Below are positions 35,341 to 46,461 of a stretch of DNA of 64,000 nt, piece after piece; position 1 is the first letter of the stretch; each line of letters begins with the position of its first letter. The position numbers were made by a program, and so were the translations under genes. The notes beneath the pieces are model-generated. The model did no database searches. It was given only the letters and a program-made list of their open reading frames with translations, and was not told the origin of the DNA. The DNA comes from Dryococelus australis (lineage: Eukaryota > Arthropoda > Insecta > Phasmatodea > Phasmatidae), in NCBI GenBank assembly GCA_029891345.1, contig CM057000.1:122373838-122437837 (forward strand), in the 5' to 3' direction.

Positions 35341-35905
35341 TTAAATAACATGGTCTTAGACCCTTATGTCATGAAAACATTGGTAAGTTGATTAAGCACA
35401 AAGGCGAGAATAGCAAAACACATGGTTAAGGTGTGTCAAGCGTTAAGTGAAATGTTAGCTGGTTAGTTATAAAGACATAGATACAACTAGACAAGGTTTT
35501 TAATGTGGCTTATAGCCGGAAAAATATTATAGGGAAACACTAAATAATATTTACAAAAGTGAATGGCAAAGAAAAAATATACATTAGTTAAATGCAAAAG
35601 GTTTTGTCAGTAAGGCGGACCTTCTAAGGCCCGTAAAGCAAACAAACAAACAACACATTTAAGCAAAAAGCATAGAGAATACCCAGAGACGCAATGCGGG
35701 CAAGTGCAAGTTCAACCGCATTGCGGGAGTGTATTACTTGACTTGTTATTTATAATTGGCCTTGGGAAACTCTTGTTCTTAAAAACATTTATGTGTGCTT
35801 AATTTTTAAGCTTTTCTGTTAAGCCCAAATTATACAGAACACAAATTAACTGGAATGCACTCTACTGAACAGTAAGTATAATACATAAGTTCTGAGACAC
35901 ACATA
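35341..35905. other. Intronic spacer between two DNA elements
   Basis: AT-rich sequence between the hAT-type MITE and the Tc1 terminus, with nothing recognisable. Confidence 0.4.
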
Positions 35906-36905
35906 CACAGTCGAATCACATTGTTATGACCACCTGCTAGTACCAATTGTAACCGCCCTTCGCAGCACAGACAGCAGCTAGATGAGCTGGCAGCGACTCA
36001 GTCAGGTGCTAATAGGTCTCCACGGTCATCTGGAGCCATACTATCTGCAGTGCATCCCACAACTGAAGAGTGCATGGTAGAGGAGACAGACTGCGAACAC
36101 AATGATCGAGGTGGTCCCACAGATGTTCAAATGGATGTAGATTGGGGCTGTTTGGGGGCCAGGGAAGAACTTTGCAGTTTTGATCATGCTCTTCCAACCA
36201 CGTGTGGACACTTTTAGCCATGTGGCAAGGAGCATTATCATGGTGGAAGATCCCATTCTCCCGAAGGAAGACACTCATCATGTATGGGTGGATGTGATCG
36301 CCGAGGATGGATTCATAACCAAATTTGTCAAAAGTACCTTCCACATGGATGATGGGACCTAAAGAATACCACAAGAACATTCTCCAGACCATAACACTGC
36401 CTTGTGTTTATCCAGCAGTGGATGCAGGGTGTCTGTTCGCAGACGTTTCTTGCCAGACACGCTGATGTCCATCTGTTCTATGCAGCTGAAAATGTGACTC
36501 GTCGGAGAAAGCTAACTGTAGCCAATCAGCAGTAGTCCAGTCGTCATACTGTTGATCAAATTCCAATTGTTTTCCTTGATGCACCGGTGTTAGTTCAGTC
36601 GCCTTCCGTCTACTCAGAGCCCCATTCACAGAAGGGTTTGCTGAACTGTTGTGGTACACAAATATGGATGCCCCTGGTTCATGTGTATGGTGAGCTATTC
36701 CACTCTAGCCTGTCGGGTGGTCTTCGCCCACCGTCATAGTCTACGTTCACCTCGGACATCAATGGCACATGGAGCTCCACAGTTTCCATGATGATTATTC
36801 CCAATCGTGCCATTCGTCCACTCACAATACACCTTTACCACAGAGACATGTGAACAGTTCACAAACATAGCTGTTTCCAAAATACTGCCTCCCTTGGCCC
36901 GAAAG
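35906..36905 (-). pseudogene. Tc1-like transposase, 5'-truncated, with one terminus
   Basis: On the minus strand the N-terminal helix-turn-helix region is seen as ETAMFVNCSHVSVVKVYCEW and IDVRGERRL (about 36.90-36.74 kb). Then comes FSDESHFQL with the first catalytic aspartate, and finally HHDNAPCH and HLWDHLD with the second aspartate and the glutamate. Thirty-six residues separate the last D and E, against 34 in canonical Tc1. Frames change between these parts, so it is inactive. The element's 3' terminus is TA|CACAGTCGAATCACATTG at 35904-35923. The matching terminus on the other side is missing. Confidence 0.85.
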
Positions 36906-39170
36906 CTCCGTAGTTGGCAGGCAGCGAGCCATCCCTCGCCCGGGTGCTGGCCTGCGGCAGCTGGTAGCAGCGAGCTGTGTGCTGGTTCTGGAGTAGGCGT
37001 GGTGCGCTCAGCTATCTCCGCTTCTGGTCGTCCCGTGGGCAGGGCCTCTGCACTGCACTCTGCCTGGAGTGGCGGCAAGTCTGGTGTGGGTACGCCTCCT
37101 GGCACTCGCACTCTGCCTGGAGTGACGGTAGGTTGGAGTGGGCGGCGCCTCATGGCGCTCACGCTCTGGTGGGTCCTGCTCGCTGCTGCTGGGCTGCACT
37201 GCTCTCTTACTGGGTCAGTGTCCCCGTCAGGTTGCGTAAGACCTCCCAGCTGTTCCACTGGGTGGCTTGTGGGCACATCTTATATGTCTTCGGGCGGGCA
37301 ATATCTTTTCACGTTCCTGATGTGCACTTTCCTGGTATTATGCCATACATCCTCTAACCACAGGGTGTTTCCACGCCGTTCAACAATGGTGTGTGAGCCT
37401 TCCCACTTTGGATATAAATCTGCAAACACTTTGATGCCTTGTTGCTCGGAGGGTAGGGGTATAACAACACGGTGTTGCTGGCTTGCAGGCTGAACTGTTT
37501 CTGGCTGTCCTGCACGCCGTATTTCTGGGTGACGTACTGCTGCTGTGCCTTACTGGCTTTTTCTGCCCTTTTCAGGCAGTTTCTGCGTACGTATCTATTC
37601 TGATCCCGGCATTTCTGCGGGTTCCATGTTCCATTCCCAATTCTTAGGGCATTGTAGGGTGCGTCCAAGGACCAGTTTGCTAGGAGAGGCACCTGTTGCC
37701 TCATTCGGCCATCACCTTAGTGTGAATAAAATGTCCAGAATGTAACAATCCCAATTCTTGTTGTCTTCCCCTATTCTTACCCTGAGGCATTTTTTTTCTT
37801 GGTTTCTGCGCTCTGTAGTGTTACCTTGGGTGATAGGTTGGGTTCATCCAGGGTTCGATTCCCCAGCAGTGGCAGGCAACTTCCCATTTTTTTCTTGTAT
37901 ATTGGGTTCAATTATCCATTAGGATGCTTTTCAGAAAACCCAACACAGGAAAATTCTTCTTCTAACTTATGTATAATTGTAGAGGCTTCGGCATTTGGTA
38001 CCAGGTATGTCTCTACCCACCATGAAAAAATTCGGTCATGACTAACAAATACCTTTTCCCCTTGTGAGATCTAGGGTAAGGCCCCATTAGGTTGGCTGCT
38101 ATTGTATTCCAAGATGTCTGGGGTTGCTGTCGATTTCCTTTGGCGCATACTCATGTATGTACGTACTTGGTTACTCCGTCCCATGTGAATCTAATAGTAA
38201 ATTCTCTCAGGGTTTCAACAGCTCCTGGGTGTCCGGCATGTGGTTGCTGTTTGTGAAAATAATAGCATAAATTTTGCCATAATGTCAGGACCCACAGTTT
38301 CCAGTCCTCTGTGTGCACGTGAGGGTGGGCCCATACATAACCTTGTTCTAGTTTGTACTGATTATGGTGCTTTTCCAATGTGTCCCATATCTCAGGGTTG
38401 TTCTGCTAATAGCTGGTGAATTTCTCGTGGTCCAGCTGTGCTTCAAGGGTTTGAACTGTAAGCTCCTTATGGGCAGGTTTCGTGACTAGACTCTAGGGGG
38501 TGTAGCATACGCTCCCAGTTGTCTACTTCTCCTTCCCCTTTGTTTTCATCAGGTGTGTGTGTTGGACATCAGAGTGCTGCATAAGCAATCGTGCATATGT
38601 TGCCCCTGGTGTCTTTCTGATACAATGCAGCTCCCAATCCAACCCCACTTGCATCAGTCTGCAGATTTAGGGGGCGTGCTGGCTGTCTGTCTATGCAACA
38701 TTGCGGCCTCTGCAAACTGGGTTTTTAAAGCGTTAAATGCCTGGTCGAGTTCACGTGTCCATTTCCATGCCTGATCTTTTTGTAGCAGTTTATTAAGGGA
38801 TCCCATTAAACCTACTATGTTTGGGATGAAATCTCTCTGCCAGTTGCATATGTCCAAAAACTGGCGTAACTGCTTTCAGTTTGGAGGGAGGGGGGGGGGT
38901 GTATTAGCTTTGCTAATCGCTCTGATTTTTTCTTTTTGTGGGAAGTTTTCCTGTGGCATAACGTGGTGCCCCAAGAATTCGACCTCACATTCACCAAAGT
39001 GGCATTTTCCTAGCCAGCATGTTAGGCCATGTAGCTCGAATCTCTCAAGTACCAGTTGCAGTTGTCTCATGTAGTCTTCCTAAGAATCAGAGAAAATCAT
39101 CACGTTATCCAGATGTGCGTGACAGAAATCTCCGTTATAACTCATCAAGACGGCTGCCGACATGCACCTC
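36906..39170 (-). pseudogene. Gypsy-type pol fragment (RT end, RNase H, integrase)
   Basis: Read on the minus strand from 39170: HLDNVMIFSDS (RT catalytic box, second aspartate changed to N), LTCWLGKCHFGECEVEFLGH, then the RNase H-side segment with LNKLLQKDQAWKWTRELDQA. Next is an HHCC-type integrase finger (YYFHKQQPHAGHPGAVETL), a core remnant near 38.05-37.90 kb (KGKRYLLVMTEFF, with E where the first catalytic D is expected) and a C-terminal part (KWEG, RRGNTLWLEDVWHN). A proline-rich tail runs to about 36.9 kb and joins the Tc1 fragment in one frame. Stops and frameshifts occur throughout. LTRs are not visible beside it. Confidence 0.8.
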
Positions 39171-39319
39171 CTATATTATTTACAAGTCGGCACCCCTGGA
39201 ACGGATGCTTACTTCGTACCTGTATTTTAATAATTTATTAACCAATAGGTACAGTAGTAGTCTGTCGCCTGTGTGCACGAATTACTGTACACATGCATCA
39301 TATTTTTCCATGTTTCACA

Positions 39320-39367
39320 ATATTGTGTGTGTGTGTGCACGTGCGTGCGTGTGTGCGTGCATGCGTG
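39320..39367. repeat. (TG)n/(TGCG)n microsatellite
   Basis: A run of alternating purine-pyrimidine sequence, gtgtgtgtgtgtgcacgtgcgtgcgtgtgtgcg and following, lies directly before the foldback element. Confidence 0.85.
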
Positions 39368-39384
39368 ATTTATTTAATTAATGA

Positions 39385-40177
39385 GAGTAGTGTTAGAAGT
39401 CATGAACACAAGTATTGGGAACATAGAAATCATAGGTCTGCGTCAATTAGTTTCGGGTTTATACGCTATTTGTTGCGGCACTGTCTGCGCGACCATCATT
39501 ACCAGATGTCAGGTAATTCCCGGATATGGACTGCACCAGACGAATATAAGGTCAAAACTAAGTCGAAAATACTCTTACGAAAAAATTCATTATATGCTTC
39601 GTTTACGAGAAAATCACCCTGTGGTATTCCATCAGATAAGGTTGAGATGATGTGACGATGTCGCAATTAATGTATCGTCATAAGACATACGGCAAGGGAA
39701 AGAGCCAAACTCAGTAGTCCCAAGGAGGCCATGGAGTACATGCAGTGAGTACTGAGAAATGGAAATGGCCAAGGTTGCATCCGGCGGCAACCAAGCTCCA
39801 TGCATACAACATGCGAGAAAGTGCATTGCTATGGGCACAGCAAACTTCGAACACCTTTTATGACATTTCGACATTTTGTATGCTGATGATGTACACTGTG
39901 CTTAACGTGGAGTGGTCATTTTATCTAATTTAATGTTGTTTTTCTCATAAACTAAGACAGTTACACATTTTTACCAGAGAATATTTTCTATTTAGTTTTG
40001 ACTATAGATTCGTGTGGTGCAGCCAGTATCCGTGAATTACCTGACATCGGGTAATGATGGTCGCGTGGACAGTGCCGCAGCAAATAGCATGTAGTGTCGA
40101 AACTAATCACCGCAGACCTATAGTTCCTTTGTTCACAATACTTGTTTTTGTGCCCTCTAATACTCCGTTCATTTACG
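39385..40177. mobile_element. Foldback-type element with arms of about 190 bp
   Basis: The left arm (39385-39575) and the right arm (about 39985-40177, inverted) share in order acaagtattg, ataggtctgcg, attagtttcg, gcggcactgtc, gcgaccatcattacc, gatgtcaggtaattc and ggtcaaaacta/agtcaaaacta. Identity is roughly 80% by eye. About 410 bases separate the arms. No transposase is present. The right arm ends about 100 bases upstream of GBF1 exon 4. Confidence 0.82.
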
Positions 40178-40277
40178 AAACAAAGTTTTTCCACACACAT
40201 ACACATGGACAAATAAATTTGTACCCGTGTCTGGTGAGTTATCAGTGGTACGCCACATGACAGTGTTTGTTTTGCAG

Positions 40278-40391
40278 GTGTTCCTCCACCACTTAACACC
40301 ATTGCTGTCGCTGCCCACCTTCACTGCTCTCTGGCTCACCATCCTCGACTTCATGGACAAGTACATGCGTGTGGACAACAGTGATCTGCTG
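40278..40391 (+). CDS. GBF1: GBF1 exon 4 of 5 in window
   Basis: This short 38-codon exon starts in phase 0 after tgtttgttttgcAG and ends at CTG|GTAACA. It encodes VFLHHLTPLLSLPTF, then ALWLTILDFMDKYM, then a variable NSDLL tail. It continues the previous exon (LLSK then VFLHHL) exactly as in GBF1 proteins. It lies about 100 bases downstream of a long inverted-repeat element (about 39.38-40.18 kb), so branch point and polypyrimidine tract are confined to a very small stretch of non-repeat sequence. The following intron is about 8.6 kb. Confidence 0.94.
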
Positions 40392-43300
40392 GTAACACCC
40401 CTACTTCCATCTCTGTTCAGCTGCTGTCCTGCCACTCCTCACTGCTGCTTCCTACTGAATGCTTCTTCTCATATCCCCTCTCACCTACATTAACATGGTC
40501 TTTTTCCTTTCTTTGCTACTGTGTTTGAATCACACAGTCACTGGTTTCACCAATTATTTTTATATGGCGAACTGGGTTTGATTCCCAGTGGGCTCACTCC
40601 CCCAGATTTATACATGTGAGAATCATGCCTACAATGCAACTGGTCAACTGCCCACACATTCCATTACTACTGCTCCATAGCCACCTCGCTTCGCTCTCAC
40701 AAGTTCTCAAAAAGCTGCTTAAACTTCTCTACTCCACTCATATAGTTATAAGCCTTTTTTCAAAGTTCTGTAATTTTACATAGTTCCACTCTGTTCTAAG
40801 GATTAAAATATTCACCGTCATACTTTGCACTTATAATTTTTTTTCGATAATCTTACTGTAATATGACATAAAAATAAATATATATATATAATTTTTAATA
40901 TTTAATTAAATTAAAAATTTTGCTTGTCAAGTTTTTGATAGCATTTCGGTTCTCCATTGTATAAAATTAGATTTGTCATGGTTAGCCTGTGGACATTTTG
41001 AAATGATTGTTTGAGGATGGGTTAACTGTACAACCATCCCTGCCTGGCTAGCTCTGCCTGCTCCATACTGGTTGGGAAACCTGGCTTGTGCCCTTCGCCA
41101 CACAGCCTCCCTCTGGTAAGTTCTCCGCTGTGGTAGCTCCTTGTGGCTGACAGTATTTGTCCCAATATGACAATGGTAAAGGTAAAGTTATCCCTGTTGG
41201 AATGCTGGCACTTTGGCATGGGAAGACTTCGGAACCTGCGACATTTCCTTTTGCCAATTAGGTTGTATCTGTGTCCCTCCTCCCTCATCTTTCTGGTATT
41301 ACCAACTCAGATAAGGCACCCTCATTTTGTCCAGTTTCAATTTTTTAAAGGTAACAATTTCATGAAATAATTCTCAAGTATCATGGCATCTTACAAAATC
41401 GGGGGCTACTATATAATCTGTGTTTTTTTGCCATGAGAGCTATGCAGATACAGCATAAGTATAATATTAAAACATACAACTTTTGTGTATATAGGTGAGG
41501 AGTTGGGTCAAAATTGATCAAAATCCCAATAATGGACCCTTTGAAATAATTACCTTTTTCCCAGGAACCATGAAAGGTTGTAGAATTGAGAGTTAACTAT
41601 ATATAGGATAGGTATGTGTATATAGGGAAATATCCAAAAGTATTGTACCTATCACCCCTATTCTGCATTACAAGATGATGAAGGTGAAGACATGCTTCTT
41701 TTTTACACTAATTTTTTGTGTAATGACATGAACATTGGTGAAGGATGCATACAGAAGTTATTTTTTCTAGAGTTGTCAGAGTAGTGTAATATTGTCATAT
41801 TCATGCAGCCTAGATGGCCAACTGGAACACATATTACCTGATGTCGGGCTTGCAGAGGGCACCAAGGGTAGTCATTGCATCCTAGAGTCTGTCTGGATAA
41901 GGCCGTGTGTCAGATGGTTCTGCTGCTGATGTAGAACAGTTAGTTTGCAGTTGCTGCGTGCGGTCTTGCTTGTCTGCTGCAGTGCATATGGACCTTTGAT
42001 ATCCTTCTCTAACTTTGCTTGGCTTCCTTGCAAACCCGCACAGGCTCTTGAACAGGTTGCTGGGTCCATGTGTTATTTGGTGTTATACATGGTAGCTCTC
42101 CTCCATTGGTGAGTGTTGGGTTTGGACTGGGAAGAAAGTGAGAGAGCGCTGGACGAGACAGACATAGCTACCTTCTGCTATAGTCCATCTCACTCTTAGA
42201 TTGCACTAAAGAGTTCATAATGTGCACTGTTTCCAAATGGCCAGCTATTATCAGCAGCCAATAAGTTATACTGTGTTGACAGAATAAGTTCATATGTACA
42301 AAAATACGTAACAAAAATGATAAAAATGTATATAGTCCATTCTCCATTGGAAGCAACTTTCTCGGAACCCTGCTAAATATCTACTTGCAGTTCTGTTTCG
42401 TATCCTTCCGCCAAATGTAAACAAACATTGCCATGTGACTGCTATGTAGCATCTGTCAAAATCAATGTTTACATTCCATTGTGTGTGTACATATGTTCGT
42501 ATACTTTCGCTACACCAAAAATATACATTGAAATGTGACTTCTACTTTTATACCTGTCAAATGTGTTGTTTACTGTTTACAGTTTTTCAAAGAATTCTGT
42601 CATATTCCAAAAACCATTCCGTACGAATATTCACAGTTTAGGCCTCTAACATTATTTAGGTCAGCTTTATGACGTTTAAAAATGCCTGAATTGACGACAG
42701 TTCTTACGGTTATTTTACATTAACATATTTGTTTTCCACAACATAGCTCAATACATGTAATGCACGTTAGTATTTTGCCGTGGCTGTTTTTAACACTGTT
42801 ACAACTGCGAGGTAAAGGGTTGTACTAATTATCCTTTTGTTATTGGTGATATGTGTTGGGTCATTTCTTTAAAAGGACGGCCTCAGTTGGAATAAACATT
42901 AAAACGAAGGAACAACCAGTCAAACGAAAAAGGCACATTGAATTCAAGCACGCAACTCGTGTTTCTCATTTTTGTCATACAAACTTTAAAAGATAGCGGT
43001 GAACATGCACACAAATAATCCTACAATAACTTTTATTCTGCTTATAGTTCTATGTATTGCTACTTACTGGTTATTAGGTTTATTGAAATTTATCGGGCTA
43101 AACTTAGCATTTTTCTTCTGGGATTGTGGCAAATTACTTTACACGACTGTGTTTCGAACCCCTTAAGGCAAGGGTGCGTTGTGATAAATAAACAGATGTG
43201 GATGAAAATAATTAACTTTGTCATAAAAACAGTTCACAGTTACAGCGTATAACTAGTGGTAATGAAATATTTGAAATCACACACACACAGGGCCAGCGTA

Positions 43301-44228
43301 TCGACCACGATGCACAAAGGCACACCATTTCACAGCCACAATAATTAACCAAACACACATCACAATATAATTATTACTGCAGGAAACACAGATTTATCAC
43401 AACATCGTAACTTGCCTAGGTAAGTTTAAAAAACACAACGTCTTCAAACGTGATGTAATTTGAAGTATTTTTCAGAGTAAGAATAAATTTACATTTCGTT
43501 TGGCAAAAAGCAACACGCCATGTTATGGCTCGCCACGTCTGCAAACTTCACTTGGTAACTGCCCCGCCATCATATCTAAATATATTAAATTAAGTATTCA
43601 AACATTAAAATTTCTTTTCTGTTGTAAATTGCAAATTCAAAAATCATTATTTTGCTGTAATAAGTATGAAGTATGCTACAATTGAAAACATTAAAAATAT
43701 CCCAGCTTACTAGCGAAGTGAAATTTCCAGAGTATGAAAAAGACGAAGAAAGAGAGAGAGAAAGCGACAAGCCCCGTCCAGCAGACAGTTTTTCAGATGC
43801 TTTCTTGCTCGATAAAACAACACCGTACCATTACAGCCTACTCATGATATTTTCCGCTGTTATTTTAAACTGTAAAAATGACATATGTTTTAATCGGAGC
43901 TACCTAAATATTTCAATAGGCACCGGTTAATTTACAAATAGTATTCTAAAATAACTATGTTAAAATAATATTTTTACTGTGAACTATTTCTCACCAGGCG
44001 TTGCCAACACGTCGCTGCTCTCACTGTTATTAATTCATATTTAAAAAGAAATTAAAGTAAAGTTTCATTTATTCAATAATACAGTACTCTAAAGTTAACC
44101 ACAGTGTTATATATTTGTGGAATACAGGTTATTGAACAAAGAAGTTGACATGTTATGCCTAGAGTGTTTTTTCAAAGGTTGATTTTCATAAGTCGCTTCC
44201 AATCGGGAACGGACTATAGTAGCGTATA
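40392..44228. other. Intron sequence with weak repeat traces
   Basis: At 41.17-41.26 kb, ggtaaaggtaaagttatccctg...ggcactttggcatggg resembles a dispersed insect repeat of the form aaaggtaaaggtatccc...ggcact, recalled but not checked. A tRNA B-box-like gggtttgattccca occurs at 40576-40589. An (at)n run is at about 40877-40892. The rest, including 42.4-44.2 kb, holds nothing I can assign. Confidence 0.35.
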
Positions 44229-46063
44229 CAGTAGAACCCTCTTATAACATTCCCGCATATAACATTTTCCTGCATATAACACCATTATTTCATGGTCCCA
44301 CCATTTCCCCATAAGGCTTAATGGTTTAATTTCCTGCATACAACAATGTTCAAATTTTCATTTCCTGCTTATAACAACAGTATTGCTTGCTGTATCTCAA
44401 ATGAAATTTCAGACATTAACAATGCAGTAGCCTGCAAACAGATAAAGAAAACAATTTATACCTGAAATATTAAGGATTTTTGATAAGTTGGTCCTGAAAA
44501 TTACTATAATATAACTAGGGATGTGCGAACACTGAAATTTTGTTCGAGTCGAACTCGAGCGAGTTTCTACAATTATTAATAAAACTCTCAATAGAAAACT
44601 ACTAGCAGCCTCCTTCACACAAATGGACATGAAACAGTATTTAACAATACAGTTTAATGAATTACCTTAACCATAATTATAAAGTGCCCATTAAATTATT
44701 GCCATATCAAATTTTAAAATCTAATATGGTACAGTAATAACATCAACATGTAAGCTCACTGTCTAATAATAAATCCCACAAAAAAAATTACAGTTGGGGA
44801 AAATTAATCATTCAATTCAAATAGCATTGTAGTATTGTTGAAATGAACAATAAAATACGTTTTTTTTTTTTTTTTAATTTACATATGCTTATTGACTTCT
44901 CTTAACTCACTATACACAACTAAGGTTACTTGGTTACTTCTACTACTTTTGGAAATTATATATTCTGTGCTCCTTTGTTTCTATTGGCTGAGGGCTTTCC
45001 ATACATGACACAAAATAAAAACGCGTTATTGGCTTCACGACACTTCGAAGATGTTCCTACATGCCATGTTACACAATGACTTTGAACCTTTCCGCTATGT
45101 ACACCTTCATTATGTACACGGTTTTCATCAAAAGCGACACTGCTAGCGCTAGGTTCGATGTAGCGAGCCATTTTGGGTTGAGTCCTGCATGCAAGTCTCA
45201 GATCTTTGACGTATGAAAAAAGCAATTGTTTATGTTATGTTTTCTGCCAATACAAAGACCACCTGAAAGTATTTTTAATTTAAAAATTATCAATCTTTTA
45301 TTTACGTTGAAAACTAACGCAGTGAAAGACATTTGTGAAGAATTTGGTGCAGTTACAGAAGTTTTTCTCATTTATCGCTAAATCATTACAGTTTAGCTTT
45401 TTATAGTGAATAGTGCAACTTTTCAGATTTTATAATGGGTATTTCGCATTTGCGAATTTTCCGGGACTCTACAAATAGGAAATGCTCACATTTTCTTTCA
45501 CGTATGCGTAAAAGGTGGCACGAAGCTGTGTGGTGAATGTTCCTGAGTACACACGAAGCGATAATAATTCGGTATGTGCACCAATGAAAAATTCCCAAAC
45601 TTTGCCTGCCATCTGGCCAGTAGTCTTTTATTTTATGATGCTTATAAAATGAGGCTTTCTTTCTTGCATTCTTTAGGACGAAATTGCAATATCCACTTTT
45701 TCCCCCAAAAAAACTCGTTTTTTTTTTTCGAGCTTGAGAAAATGATTTGATCTCGAGTCGAGTAATCACGAAGCTCGAGATCATACTCAAAATTTCAGAG
45801 TACTCACACATCCCTGAATATAACCAAGTGTAGAGGAGTCCATTGAATTCAGATCACTGATATTTTTGCATCAAATGATTCAGATGAAGAAATTGAAGAA
45901 CTTGTCTAGCTACTTATATACAAAAACTATTACTTTAGAATTTTGTTTTGCTTGATGTGTTCCTGCAGGTGTAATACCTACTGTTTCCTGATTATAACGT
46001 TTTCCTGTATATAACATTTTATTTTAATGGCCCCCTGAAAAATGTTATAACAGGGTTCTACTG
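44229..46063. mobile_element. Pogo/Tigger-like non-autonomous DNA transposon
   Basis: The left end CAGTAGAACCCTCTTATAAC and the right end, the inverse of CAGTAGAACCCTGTTATAAC, match over about 20 bases and are flanked by TA on both sides (44227-44228, 46064-46065). This terminus type and TA target are characteristic of pogo/Tigger-group elements. Subterminal motifs of the form 'cctgcatataaca' are repeated several times near the left end and again inverted or direct near the right end. The 1,835 bases include a nested hAT of 1,301 bases, leaving only about 0.5 kb of its own sequence, so it is a MITE-sized copy. Confidence 0.88.
44516..45816. mobile_element. hAT element nested in the pogo-like element
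   Basis: Termini are TAGGGATGTGCGAAC and, inverted on the right, CAGGGATGTGTGAG, each followed by a CTGAAATTTTG block. The perfect 8-bp duplication AATATAAC lies at 44508-44515 and 45817-45824. Subterminal cgagtcgaactcgag-type palindromes are present at both ends. A 136-codon minus-strand frame (45811-45401) and an 89-codon one (45225-44956) lie inside. Neither shows a recognisable hAT transposase domain, so the copy is probably non-autonomous. Confidence 0.92.
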
Positions 46064-46461
46064 TAAATAAAAAATTATTTGATTAGCTCCCCACTGTAAT
46101 CTAAGATGAGACGCACTATAGCTGGGCTTGTTGCACTGTGAAGTTGAGAGACCTTTCTTTGGATGTAATTGAGCTGACCTGTCCAACTGACTGCTTTGTG
46201 CCAGCACTGAACTGACTACTGGAAACTAACTGTGTAAAGCAGATGGCTCATCTCTGCTAGCATGGTGGACATACCAACCATGAAAAAGAGCACGATACTG
46301 GTAATCGATGCATGTTGAGGAAATTATAAAAAAAAACTCATCAGAGAAGTGAGTAGTAAAATCATAGTATTGACATATGATGTGTTGGCAACAGTGGATA
46401 TCAAATGACTTCAGCTCATCAGCATAGCATGCATTGCATCTGGGACAACAGAGTTTGTCAT

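Noticed and set aside
36807..37493. A 228-codon plus-strand open frame, the longest in the window
   Set aside because: It is antisense to the gypsy integrase and Tc1 transposase remnants on the minus strand and shows no domain of its own.
43673..43930. A coding exon with DEERERESDKPRPADSF
   Set aside because: The acidic/basic run is low complexity and nothing else supports coding or splicing.
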